Assembly: GCF_902859765.1 (NCBI RefSeq)
Contig: NZ_CADIJV010000003.1
Location: 124,001 to 188,000 of the forward strand
DNA from: Achromobacter pulmonis
GTDB lineage: Bacteria > Pseudomonadota > Gammaproteobacteria > Burkholderiales > Burkholderiaceae_B
DNA length: 64,000 nt
Direction: 5' to 3'
A model generated the notes under the pieces. That model searched no databases and had not been told where the DNA came from. It saw nothing but the letters and a program-made list of their open reading frames with translations. Shown one piece after another: positions 43,694-51,605 of this stretch. Made by a program: the position numbers and the translations under genes. Numbering within the stretch: the stretch's first letter is position 1; every line of letters begins with the position of its first letter.

Positions 43694-45301
43694 TCAGGTA
43701 GGGGCGGGGGCCGCGAGCAGGCGGTCGGCCATCTCGCGCAGCCGGTGCTTCTGGATCTTGACCGAATTGGCGCTTTCCACCGAAGGGAATGCGTCCAGCA
43801 CCGTGAAGCCGGCCGGCACCTTGAAGCCGGCCATGGCCTGCTTGCAGGCCGCGGTCCAGCCGGCGGCGTCGGCGTTGGCGCCGCTCTGCAGCAGCACGAA
43901 AGCGTAGGGCACGGTCTTGCCGTCGCGGGTGGCGCCGACCACCTGGCAGGCGCGCACGCCGGGCAGGGTCTCCACCACTTGTTCGATTTCCACCGGATTC
44001 ACCAGGAAGCCGGACAAGCGCAGCGAGTCGCCCATGCGGGTCTGGAACACGAACTGGCGCGGGTTCAGGGTGTAGCCCAGGTCGCCGGTCTTGAAGTAGC
44101 CGTCATCGCTGCAGGCGTGGCGGCTGGCCTCGGGGTTGTCGAGGTAGCCGCGCATCAGGCTCGGCGAGAGGATTTCCAACTCGCCCGATTCGCCGTGCGG
44201 CAGGACCGCGCCGCTGGCCGGATCGCGCGCCCGCACCCTTGCCTCGGGGTAGATCAGGGTACCGCCGGGCTGGTGGCGCGCGGCCACGTCGCCTTCGCCG
44301 GGATCGCGCGGCTGGCCGGCCACCAGCGCGATCAGCTCGCTGGAGCCGTACAGTCCGGTCAGTGGCACGCCGGCCGCGCGCGCCAGGTCCAGCATGTGCT
44401 CGAGCGCCGGCGTGAAACTGGCGAAGCCGAACAGCCGTGCCGAGGCGAACGCGCCGGGCGCGGCCGCACGCATCATGGCGACCAGCGCCTCGTTGTTGGC
44501 GTAGGTGTGGGTGACGCGGTGGCGCTGGATCGCGGCGGCCGATTCGGCCGCGTCGAATACCGGCGCGCACACCACCGGCACGCCCCGCGCCAGCCCGCCT
44601 GCCAGCGTGGCGAAGCCGAAGGCGCCGCAGAATGGCGCGCTGGCCAGCACGCGGCTGTCGTCGTCATAGCCGAACGCCTGCGCCACCGTGGCGCCGTGGC
44701 GCAGCAGGGTGCGCTGGTCATGCAGCACGAATTTGGGTTGCGAGGTGGTGCCGGACGTGGTGAAGCACAGCACGCCGGCGTCCGGCTGGGGCGGCGGAGG
44801 CTCCCCGGGCGTGGCGCGCAGATCGGCATAACGGTATAGCGGCTTGCCGCGCAGCGCCAGCGCAAGCGCGTCGTCGGTCTCGGACAAGGCAACGATGCCT
44901 TGCAGCCGTTCCAGGCATTCGGGCGCGACGCCGTCCAGGATGCCCTGGAAGTCGATGCCTTTGAAGCCGGGCCAGAACACCAGCCAATCGGCGCGGCCGC
45001 GGCCAAGGATGTCGGCCAGCTCCAGCGCGCGAAAGCGGGTGTTGACCGCCAGCACCAGCGCGCCCAGGTGGGCGCAAGCCAGGAAGGTCTCGACCCAGGC
45101 GGCGCAGTTGGGCAGCCATACCGCCACGCGCTGGCCGGGCCGCACGCCGATGCGCGCCAGGCCGGCGGCCAGGGCGCGGCTGCGCGCGCGCAGGTCGGCG
45201 TGGCTGACGGCACGGTCGCGGTCGATCAAGGCGGGACGGTCGGGGTGATTCGAGGCCAGCGTGTCGAGATGATGCGAAAACAGGGTGGGGAGCGACGTCA
45301 T
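43694..45301 (-). CDS. Acyl-CoA synthetase / AMP-dependent ligase
   Basis: The 535-residue protein of the ANL superfamily activates a carboxylic acid to acyl-AMP and then acyl-CoA. The phosphate-binding loop CFTTSGTTSQPKFV (about residues 177-190), the GLYGSSE motif and YFKTGDLGY are present. The C-terminal catalytic lysine region reads ANSVKIQKHRLREMA, with SVKIQK in place of the usual G-K motif. It starts 4 bases after the cyclase gene. The hydrolase plus ligase plus SDR layout suggests opening of a ring or amide to an acid, CoA activation and redox degradation, but the substrate is unknown. Confidence 0.87.
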   Translation of the reverse strand: MTSLPTLFSHHLDTLASNHPDRPALIDRDRAVSHADLRARSRALAAGLARIGVRPGQRVAVWLPNCAAWVETFLACAHLGALVLAVNTRFRALELADILGRGRADWLVFWPGFKGIDFQGILDGVAPECLERLQGIVALSETDDALALALRGKPLYRYADLRATPGEPPPPQPDAGVLCFTTSGTTSQPKFVLHDQRTLLRHGATVAQAFGYDDDSRVLASAPFCGAFGFATLAGGLARGVPVVCAPVFDAAESAAAIQRHRVTHTYANNEALVAMMRAAAPGAFASARLFGFASFTPALEHMLDLARAAGVPLTGLYGSSELIALVAGQPRDPGEGDVAARHQPGGTLIYPEARVRARDPASGAVLPHGESGELEILSPSLMRGYLDNPEASRHACSDDGYFKTGDLGYTLNPRQFVFQTRMGDSLRLSGFLVNPVEIEQVVETLPGVRACQVVGATRDGKTVPYAFVLLQSGANADAAGWTAACKQAMAGFKVPAGFTVLDAFPSVESANSVKIQKHRLREMADRLLAAPAPT

Positions 45302-45305
45302 GGCC

Positions 45306-46340
45306 TTACACCGTGGCGATCGGCGTCACCGGCGAACCCACCGCGCCCGGCAGGCGCAGCGGCGGCGCGGTCAGCAGGAATCGGTTGCGTCCCTGCGCGT
45401 GCAGCCAGTCGGCCAGCGCCTTCAGGTACCACAGCTCGGCCAGCGGCACGCCCAGCTTGAACAGGCAGTGATGGTGCAACGGCAGGATCGAATGACCGGG
45501 GCCGGCGGTGCGGGCCGGGTAGGCTTCGACCGCGTAGTTGTCGGCGCAGATTGCCGCCACGCCGCTGTCGCTGATCCAGCCCAGCAACGCCGCGTCGGCG
45601 CCGTCCAGCACCGCGCCGGTCTGCTCCAGGCGGTGCGGATCCGGCCGGCCGTCCATTTCCAGCAGCGCTTCGGCGAAGCCGGTGCGCAGCACCAGCATGT
45701 CGCCCGGCTCGACCACGACCTGTTGTTCGCGCATCGCCGCCTGCAACTGGGTAAGGCCCACCCGCGTGCGGCCGGGGCCGAAGGCGCGCGCCAGATCGAT
45801 CAGCACGCCGCGGCCCTGCATGCCTTTTTCGGCATAGCGGTTGATGCCGAGCTTGCGCGCGTACGAACCGCCCGGCGGGCAGCAGGCGTCGGGCGCGGCA
45901 TCGTCGCCGCCGAACACGTCCACCCCGGCGGCATAGCCGTTGTAGTAGACACGGCGGGCCTGGCCGTCGCCCTGGATGTCGAACTGCGCGCCGACGTGGC
46001 ACAGGCCGTCCCACTGGGTCGAGTATTGCAGGCTGAGCGTGACCTGGTCGTCCGACAGCACGTCGACAGCCTCGGCTTGCAGCCGCGCCATGGCGAAGTT
46101 CAGGTAGGGCGTGCCGTCGCGGAAGGTGGGCTTGAGCTGCGGCGGATGGCGGCGCGGGTTGAGTACGTTGCCGCCGGGCAGGTCCAGCGGCAACGACAGG
46201 CAGAAGACCTTGCCGGCGCGCACTTCACGCACCCCCTGCAGCACTTTTTCCTCGGTCAGCAGGTTCAGGCGGCCGATCTCGTCGTCCGGCCCGAAGTCGC
46301 CCCAGGTCGATCCCTCGGGACGGCGCGTCCAGCGTTTCAT
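45306..46340 (-). CDS. Cyclase-family (PF04199) metal-dependent hydrolase
   Basis: The 344-residue protein belongs to the putative cyclase family that includes bacterial kynurenine formamidase. It is longer than KynB (about 210) and has the variant metal-site motif LQYSTQWDGLCHVGAQ (about residues 105-120) instead of HxGTHxDxPxH. The C-terminal blocks AAICADNYAVEAYP and LPLHHHCLFKLGVPLAELWYL are typical of the long branch. These enzymes hydrolyse amides, lactones or isatins. It is the first gene of the leftward operon, whose promoter region holds the 24-bp palindrome. Confidence 0.87.
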   Translation of the reverse strand: MKRWTRRPEGSTWGDFGPDDEIGRLNLLTEEKVLQGVREVRAGKVFCLSLPLDLPGGNVLNPRRHPPQLKPTFRDGTPYLNFAMARLQAEAVDVLSDDQVTLSLQYSTQWDGLCHVGAQFDIQGDGQARRVYYNGYAAGVDVFGGDDAAPDACCPPGGSYARKLGINRYAEKGMQGRGVLIDLARAFGPGRTRVGLTQLQAAMREQQVVVEPGDMLVLRTGFAEALLEMDGRPDPHRLEQTGAVLDGADAALLGWISDSGVAAICADNYAVEAYPARTAGPGHSILPLHHHCLFKLGVPLAELWYLKALADWLHAQGRNRFLLTAPPLRLPGAVGSPVTPIATV

Positions 46341-46376
46341 GGTTTGTCTCCGGTATCCATTTCGTGTTCTTGTGAA

Positions 46377-46400
46377 TATAGTACGTATTTACGTACTATA
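46377..46400. promoter_or_regulatory. Perfect 24-bp palindrome, probable GntR operator
   Basis: TATAGTACGTA (46377-46387), TT, and TACGTACTATA (46390-46400) form a perfect inverted repeat with 11-bp arms and a 2-base centre. It lies between two divergent operons, 36 bases before the cyclase start and 98 bases before the Bug start. The core GT...AC repeat fits a GntR/HutC operator, and the only local GntR gene is in the leftward operon. One dimer could therefore control both operons. Confidence 0.8.
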
Positions 46401-46497
46401 GGAAGTGCCCGCCTTGCGCGGGCATCCACCAACAGCATCCGCCCCGAGGCGGAGCCAGAAGAAATCCGCACCAGCGGATTCGCGAGGAGACATATTC

Positions 46498-47493
46498 ATG
46501 ACGCATTCCCTGTACAGGCGCGCCGGGCGGCGCGCGCTGGCCGTGGCCGCCCTGGCCGCGCTGGCCATGTCCGCGGCGCATGCCGCCGGCTATCCCGAGC
46601 ATCCCATCACTGTGGTGGTGCCATATCCGCCGGGCGGCGGCGCCGACATCTTCGGCCGCGCCATCGCCAACGCGCTGCAGCCGGGCTTGAAGCAGACCGT
46701 GCTGGTCGAGAACAAGCCGGGCGCGGGCGGCAACATCGGCATGGCCTACGTGGCGCGCGCCAAGGCCGATGGCTACACGCTGGGCCTGGGCACCATCGGC
46801 ACCCAGACCATCAACCAGTTCCTGTACAGCAATATGGCGTTCGATCCGGAGCGCGACCTGGTGCCGATCGCGCTGGTGTCCACCACGCCCAACGTCATCG
46901 CCGTCAGCGCCAAGTCGCCCTACAAGACCGTGGCCGACGTGATCCAGGCCGCCAGGCAGTCCAAGGACAGGAAGCTGACCTACGCATCGCCCGGAGTGGG
47001 TTCGTCGGTGCACCTGACGGGCGCCTATTTCGAGGCCATGGCCGGCGTGACCCTGCTGCACGTGCCGTTCAAGGGCTCCTCGGCATCGCTGCCGGCGGTG
47101 GCCGGCGGCCAGGTCGACCTGTTGTTCGACAACCTGCCTGGCGCGCTGGCGCAGATCAAAGACGGCAACCTGGTGCGCGGGGTGGCGGTGACCTCGGCCG
47201 CGCGCGATCCCTCGGTGCCAAACCTGCCCACGGTGGCCGAGTCCGGCCTGCCGGGCTTTGACGTGACGGCGTGGTTCGCGCTGTACGCGCCGCGCGGCAC
47301 GCCGGAGCCGGTGGTGCGGCAACTGATCGAGGCGGCGCGCAGCGGGCTGGCCACGCCGGCCATCGCCACCAACTTCGCCACCATGGGCGCCAAACCGGGT
47401 ACGCTGTTCGGTCCCGAGCTTGCGGCGTTCGAGCGCCAGGAACGCGGCAAATGGGGCCGTCTCATCAAGGACAAGGGAATCACCGCGCAATGA
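46498..47493 (+). CDS. Bug/TctC-family tripartite tricarboxylate receptor
   Basis: The 331-residue exported receptor has a signal peptide ending ALAMSAAHAAGYPEHP and the Bug blocks ITVVVPYPPGGGADIFGRAI and ENKPGAGGNIGMAYVARAKADGYTL. The ATG at 46498 is preceded by GAGGAGA; the frame upstream is only leader. The stop overlaps the next gene start (ATGA). Its position opposite the cyclase operon suggests it binds the substrate of that pathway. No TctAB genes are present. Confidence 0.92.
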   Translation: MTHSLYRRAGRRALAVAALAALAMSAAHAAGYPEHPITVVVPYPPGGGADIFGRAIANALQPGLKQTVLVENKPGAGGNIGMAYVARAKADGYTLGLGTIGTQTINQFLYSNMAFDPERDLVPIALVSTTPNVIAVSAKSPYKTVADVIQAARQSKDRKLTYASPGVGSSVHLTGAYFEAMAGVTLLHVPFKGSSASLPAVAGGQVDLLFDNLPGALAQIKDGNLVRGVAVTSAARDPSVPNLPTVAESGLPGFDVTAWFALYAPRGTPEPVVRQLIEAARSGLATPAIATNFATMGAKPGTLFGPELAAFERQERGKWGRLIKDKGITAQ

Positions 47494-48212
47494 CCGCTCC
47501 CATCGTATTGGTCACCGGCGGCAGCCGGGGCATCGGCCGCGCCATCGTCGCGCGGCTGTTGCAGGACGGCTTCGAGGTCGTCAACTTCAGCCGCCGCCCG
47601 CCGCAGGCGACATTGCCCGGCGAAACCTTCCAGTCCGTGGACCTGGGCGATGCGGCTGCCACGGCGGCGGCCGCGTCGGCCTTGGCGGCGGCGCGGCCGG
47701 TGCTGCACCTGGTCAACAACGCCGGCATGATCCAGGTGGCGGACATCGACGCCGTGACCCAGGAGGATCTGGCGCGTACGGTGGCGTTGAACCTGGCCGC
47801 GCCGCTACTGCTGCTGCAGGCGTTGTTGCCGGGCATGCGCGAGGCGGGCTACGGGCGCGTGGTCAACATCGGCAGCCGCGCCGGGCTGGGCAAGCCGGGC
47901 CGTTCGGCCTATGGCGCCACCAAGTCCGGCCTGGCCGGCATGACGCGCACCTGGGCGCTGGAATTGGGCAAGGACGGCATCACCGTCAATACCGTCGCAC
48001 CCGGGCCGATCGCCACCGAACTGTTCGAGCAGTCGAACCCGCCGGGCGACCCGCGGACGGTGGCGCTGGAGGCGTCCATCCCGGTGGGCCGCGTCGGCCG
48101 GCCCGAGGACGTGGCGCACGCGGTTGCGCTGTTCCTGGACCGGCGCGCCGGCTTCATGACCGGCCAACTGCTGTATGTGTGCGGCGGCATGTCGGTCGGC
48201 TTGGCGGCATAG
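47490..48212 (+). CDS. Short-chain dehydrogenase/reductase (SDR)
   Basis: The 240-residue protein is a classical SDR with TGGSRGIGRAIVARL, LVNNAGM, NIGSRAGLGKPGRSAYGATKSG (catalytic S and YxxxK) and TVNTVAPGPIATELF. It is translated from an ATG overlapping the Bug stop, so it belongs to the rightward arm of the GntR-controlled cluster. It may oxidise or reduce a hydroxy or keto intermediate. Substrate unknown. Confidence 0.9.
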   Translation: MTAPIVLVTGGSRGIGRAIVARLLQDGFEVVNFSRRPPQATLPGETFQSVDLGDAAATAAAASALAAARPVLHLVNNAGMIQVADIDAVTQEDLARTVALNLAAPLLLLQALLPGMREAGYGRVVNIGSRAGLGKPGRSAYGATKSGLAGMTRTWALELGKDGITVNTVAPGPIATELFEQSNPPGDPRTVALEASIPVGRVGRPEDVAHAVALFLDRRAGFMTGQLLYVCGGMSVGLAA

Positions 48213-48214
48213 GC

Positions 48215-48622
48215 ATGGCCGCGCGCGCCCGTTGGGCCTGGGCCGGGCTGATGGCGCTGGCATTGATGGCCGGCTGCGACGAACGGCCCGCGCCGTCCGG
48301 TCTCGACCCGCAATCGCTGCGCGACCTGGCGCCCGAACACGAGTTCAGGGGCCGTCTGAACGGCCAGGCGGTGCATCTGGTGGTGAGTGATTGCGTGGTC
48401 TACCTGGACGAGGCCGATCCCGCGTCCGGCGCACGCCGCTGGGTCAAGGTGCTGGAACCCGAGTTCTATCCGTCGCTCATGTCCTGCGCGCGCCAGAGCC
48501 TGCAGGCCAAGGCCCCGGGCGTGGAGGCATTTGTCGGCCGCCAGGCCCTGGGGGCAGGCGGCTGCTGCAGCAGCGGCGGACGCTATTACTCCACCGATGG
48601 CCGCAACTGGACCAGGCGCTAG
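48215..48622 (+). CDS. Putative lipoprotein of unknown function
   Basis: The 135-residue product starts MAARARWAWAGLMALALMAGC, with a lipobox LMAGC near residue 21. The mature part is short and includes FRGRLNGQAVHLVVSDCVVYLDE and a cysteine pair near the end (GGCCSSGGRYYSTDGRNW). I do not recognise the family. It starts two bases after the SDR stop, so it is probably the last gene of that operon, or simply adjacent. It is convergent with the AraC-type gene. Confidence 0.7.
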   Translation: MAARARWAWAGLMALALMAGCDERPAPSGLDPQSLRDLAPEHEFRGRLNGQAVHLVVSDCVVYLDEADPASGARRWVKVLEPEFYPSLMSCARQSLQAKAPGVEAFVGRQALGAGGCCSSGGRYYSTDGRNWTRR

Positions 48623-48642
48623 CGGGACGCGCTATTGGCGCA

Positions 48643-49623
48643 TCACGCCTGGGCCGGCTGGCCGTAGTCCGCCAGCGCGCGCCGGGCGGCCTTTGCCGAC
48701 AGCTTGCCGGCGGCGCCCAGCGCGCTGGCGCGCTCCTGCCGCAGTTGACGCAGCACCTCGCTCGGCGTCACGCCGAAATGCGCCACGAACTTGCGTTGGA
48801 AAGTGCGGCGCGACATGTGGCAGGCATCGGCCATGTCGTCGACCGACCAGCGCGCCGAGAGGCTGGCCTCGATTTTCTCCACCAGGTCGCGGAACGGCGC
48901 CGCCAGGCGATCCTGCAGGCGCAGCGACTGGCTGTACTGGCGCTGGTCGCCGTTGCGGCGCATGAAGACCACCAGGCGGCGCGCCACGTCCTGCGACACC
49001 CGCGCGCCCACGTCGCGCTCGATCAGCGCAAGCGCCAGGTCGATGCCCGCGGTCACGCCGGCCGAGGTCCAGACGTTGCCGCTCTCGATGTAGATGCGGT
49101 CGTCTTCCACCCGCAGTCCGGGGTGCAGTTGACGCAGCCGGTCGGCCGAGCGCCAGTGCGTGGTGACGCGGCGGCCGTCGAGCAGTCCGGCCGCGGCCAG
49201 CAGAAAAGCGCCGGTGCAGACGCTGCAGGTGCGGCGCGCCTGCGGGCTGCGGCGCCGCAGCCAGGCCAGGGTTTCGCCATGGGTGCTGGCCGAGTCGATG
49301 CCTGGCCCGCCCGGCACGAACAGCATGTCGATCGGCGCGTCATCGTCGCTGGCGAAAGTGGCGCTGACCTGCATGCGCAGGCCCTGGTCCCAGGTGCTGA
49401 CCACCGGGCGGGCGGCCACGGTGCTCAGATGATAGCCGGCGCCGCCTTCCTCGTTGGCGCTGCTGAATGCCTGCCACGGACCGGCCAGGTCAAGCGGCTG
49501 GAAACCGTCGTACACCAGGAAGACAATGCGTTTTGGCGCGATTGTGCCGCTGTTTGGCGCGCGCGCGCCGCGGTCCCGGTCTACGCTGGAGGTTCCGTTC
49601 TGCCAAGGAGCATCGTCGTGCAT
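48643..49623 (-). CDS. AraC-family regulator with DJ-1/PfpI-like N-terminal domain
   Basis: The 326-residue protein has a GATase1/PfpI-like N-terminal domain (IVFLVYDGFQPLDLAGPWQAF, DMLFVPGGPGIDSAS, CSVCTGAFLLAAAGLLDGRRVTTHW) and a C-terminal AraC HTH (WSVDDMADACHMSRRTFQRKFVAHFGVTPSEVLRQLRQERA, about residues 255-300). The cysteine in CTGAFLL is at the DJ-1 nucleophile position, though in GATase1-AraC regulators it usually only shapes the ligand site. The start ATG overlaps the divergent gene's start by six bases. It probably controls that gene. Confidence 0.87.
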   Translation of the reverse strand: MHDDAPWQNGTSSVDRDRGARAPNSGTIAPKRIVFLVYDGFQPLDLAGPWQAFSSANEEGGAGYHLSTVAARPVVSTWDQGLRMQVSATFASDDDAPIDMLFVPGGPGIDSASTHGETLAWLRRRSPQARRTCSVCTGAFLLAAAGLLDGRRVTTHWRSADRLRQLHPGLRVEDDRIYIESGNVWTSAGVTAGIDLALALIERDVGARVSQDVARRLVVFMRRNGDQRQYSQSLRLQDRLAAPFRDLVEKIEASLSARWSVDDMADACHMSRRTFQRKFVAHFGVTPSEVLRQLRQERASALGAAGKLSAKAARRALADYGQPAQA

Positions 49624-50322
49624 GTGAATATTCTCTTGTTCGAAGGGCTGACCCAGCTGGATATGACCGGGCCCTACGAGGTGCTCGCCGCCGCGCCCGG
49701 TTTCAGCATTGATTTTGTCGCAAAATCGCCGGAACCGGTGCGTAGCGATCGCGGCCTGTGCTTCGTGCCGACCCGCACGCTGGCGTCGGCGCTGCCCTGC
49801 GATCTGCTGGTGGTGCCGGGCGGGCCGGGCACGGATGATGCCATCCTCGACCCGGATTGGGTGGCGTTCACGCGCCGGCAGGCGTTGGGCGCGCGATACG
49901 TCTTCGGTATCTGCACCGGATCGCTGCTGCTGGGCGCGGCCGGCCTGCTGCGCGGCAGGCGCGCCGCCAGCCATTGGCGCGCTCGCGAGTTGCTGGCGCA
50001 TTTCGGCGCCGTGCCGACCGAGGCGCGGCTGTGCGTGGACGGCAATGTCTTCACCGCCGGCGGCGTTACCTCGGGCATCGACATGGCCCTGAAGGTGGTG
50101 GCCACGTTGTGCGGTGACGAGGCCGCCAAGCTGATCCAGCTGCAGATCGAGTATGACCCCGAGCCGCCATTCCCGGGCGGCACGCCCAGGACCTCGGAAC
50201 CGGCCATCGTGCAGCGCTACCTGGCGCAGTCGCAGGCGCGCTTCGAGCAGCGCAGCGCCAAGGTGCGGCAGGCGGCGCTCAATGCCCCAGGTGGTCCAGC
50301 GGCAGGGGACTCTGCGGCTTGA
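49618..50322 (+). CDS. DJ-1/PfpI family protein
   Basis: The 234-residue protein starts at GTG (MHVNILLFEGLTQLDMTGPYEVL) behind AAGGAG. It has the DJ-1 blocks DLLVVPGGPGTDDA and FGICTGSLLLGAAGLLRGRRAASHW, with the nucleophile cysteine in ICTGS. Members include isonitrile hydratases and glyoxalase-like enzymes; isonitrile hydratase (InhA) is about this size and shares the pattern, so that activity is possible. It is divergent from an AraC regulator of the same fold. Its 3' end overlaps the convergent Lrp gene by 44 bases. Confidence 0.85.
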   Translation: MHVNILLFEGLTQLDMTGPYEVLAAAPGFSIDFVAKSPEPVRSDRGLCFVPTRTLASALPCDLLVVPGGPGTDDAILDPDWVAFTRRQALGARYVFGICTGSLLLGAAGLLRGRRAASHWRARELLAHFGAVPTEARLCVDGNVFTAGGVTSGIDMALKVVATLCGDEAAKLIQLQIEYDPEPPFPGGTPRTSEPAIVQRYLAQSQARFEQRSAKVRQAALNAPGGPAAGDSAA

Positions 50323-50761
50323 CCGTCTGGATCGCGAAATTGCTGCGGATGTCCTTCACGCCGGGCAGCTTCAGCAGCGTGCCCAGCAGGAAGCGTTCAT
50401 AGCCGCGCAGGTCCGGCAGCACCACCTGCAGCAGGAAGTCCGATTCGCCCGACACCAGGTGCGCCGCCACCACTTCGGGCAGGGCGCAGACTTCCTTGCG
50501 GAACTGCTCGGCATCACGCTCGTGGTGGCGCTCGACCTTGACCCCGACGAATACCGTCAGGCCCAGCCCGACCTCGTCCGGCGCCAGCCGGGCCTCATAG
50601 CCCTGGATCACGCCGGCTTCCTCCATCAGCCGCACCCGCCGCAGGCAGGGCGAGGGCGACAGGCCGATCTGCTCGGCCAGCTCGACATTGGTCAGTCGGC
50701 CATTCTGTTGGAGGGCCTCGAGTATGCGCCGGTCGTAGGCGTCCAATTGGCGTTTTGGCAT
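50279..50761 (-). CDS. Lrp/AsnC-family transcriptional regulator
   Basis: The 160-residue protein has the Lrp HTH (LDAYDRRILEALQQNGRLTNVELAEQIGLSPSPCLRRVRLMEEAGVI) and the RAM ligand domain (VVAAHLVSGESDFLLQVVLPDLRGYERFLLGTLLKLPGVKDIRSNFAIQTVK). It is divergent from a LysE-type exporter gene, so it probably senses an amino acid and controls its export. The real ATG is at 50761; upstream frame has no similarity. The last 44 bases overlap the DJ-1 gene on the other strand. Confidence 0.92.
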   Translation of the reverse strand: MPKRQLDAYDRRILEALQQNGRLTNVELAEQIGLSPSPCLRRVRLMEEAGVIQGYEARLAPDEVGLGLTVFVGVKVERHHERDAEQFRKEVCALPEVVAAHLVSGESDFLLQVVLPDLRGYERFLLGTLLKLPGVKDIRSNFAIQTVKPQSPLPLDHLGH

Positions 50762-50782
50762 GGAATAAAAATAATGGGATTT

Positions 50783-50805
50783 TGATTGGTTGGATATGCC
50801 AATCA
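50783..50805. promoter_or_regulatory. Inverted repeat between lrp-like and lysE-like genes
   Basis: TGATTGG (50783-50789) and CCAATCA (50799-50805) are perfect 7-bp arms around a 9-base spacer, and TTGG/CCAA nest inside. It lies 22 bases before the Lrp start and 89 bases before the exporter start. Lrp proteins bind such AT-rich inverted repeats, so it is a plausible shared operator. Confidence 0.55.
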
Positions 50806-50893
50806 TGTTATTCAAGTTGGCAGGAATAGCAAGCACATGCCGATGCCTTTTCCCTAGAATGATCGCCATTTCCAGCAGCACGGAGCGTGGCGT

Positions 50894-51523
50894 ATGGCCG
50901 ACATGGCGTTGTTTCTCGGGGCATTGTTGATTGTGTATGTGGTGCCGGGGCCGGACATGATCCTGCTGCTCGAAACCGGCGCCCTGCGCGGCCGAGGCCC
51001 GGCGCTGGCGGTGGCGGTGGGCCTGGCCCTGGCGCGCGCCGCCCACGTGACGCTGGCGGCGTTGGGGCTGGCGGCGCTGTTCAAGGCGCATCCCTGGGCC
51101 TTCGATGCGGCGCGCACCGTTGGCGGCGGCTATCTGATCTGGCTGGGCGCGCGGCTGCTGCGCGCGGGGCCGCTGTCGTATGGCGTGGCGCACGAGGCGC
51201 AGGCGGCCGCGCGCGGCAGGGGGGTCGGCGCGGCGTTGTTGAGCGGGGTGTTGACCAATGTTCTCAACCCCAAGGCGCTGCTGTTCTGCTCGGTGCTGCT
51301 GCCGCAGTTCGTGTCGCCGGCGCAGGGCGCGATCGGCCAGCAGTTCGCCCTGCTGGGCGTGATCTTGGTGAGCCTGGGGTTGACCTTCGATGTGCTGTGC
51401 GCCCTGGCGGGCGGCGCGCTGGGCCGCTGGATGGCGGCGCACCCGCGCGTGCAGAAGTGGCAGGGCGCCGTATTCGGCGGCGCGCTGATCGCCTTCGGCC
51501 TGCGGCTGACGTTGAATCGCTGA
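50894..51523 (+). CDS. LysE/RhtB-family amino acid exporter
   Basis: The 209-residue membrane protein has about six helices and the LysE signature near the N-terminus (LIVYVVPGPDMILLLETGALRGRGPALAVAVGLALA), followed by LLSGVLTNVLNPKALLFCSVLLPQF. It exports an amino acid or a derivative such as homoserine, threonine or lysine. The Lrp gene opposite is the likely regulator. The substrate cannot be told from the sequence. Confidence 0.92.
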   Translation: MADMALFLGALLIVYVVPGPDMILLLETGALRGRGPALAVAVGLALARAAHVTLAALGLAALFKAHPWAFDAARTVGGGYLIWLGARLLRAGPLSYGVAHEAQAAARGRGVGAALLSGVLTNVLNPKALLFCSVLLPQFVSPAQGAIGQQFALLGVILVSLGLTFDVLCALAGGALGRWMAAHPRVQKWQGAVFGGALIAFGLRLTLNR

Positions 51524-51578
51524 GGCCGCCGGTCCACGGCGATCCGCGCGCTGCCCAGGCCGTGGGCGGCCATGAAAT

Positions 51579-51600
51579 GGGCCTGACGCGAGTCAGGCCC
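51579..51600. terminator. Hairpin between the LysE and ABC exporter genes
   Basis: GGGCCTGAC (51579-51587), loop GCGA and GTCAGGCCC (51592-51600) give a perfect 9-bp stem between two convergent genes. On the minus strand ATTTCAT follows, a weak T-tract. It probably terminates transcription, at least for the ABC gene. Confidence 0.55.
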
Positions 51601-51605
51601 TGCGC

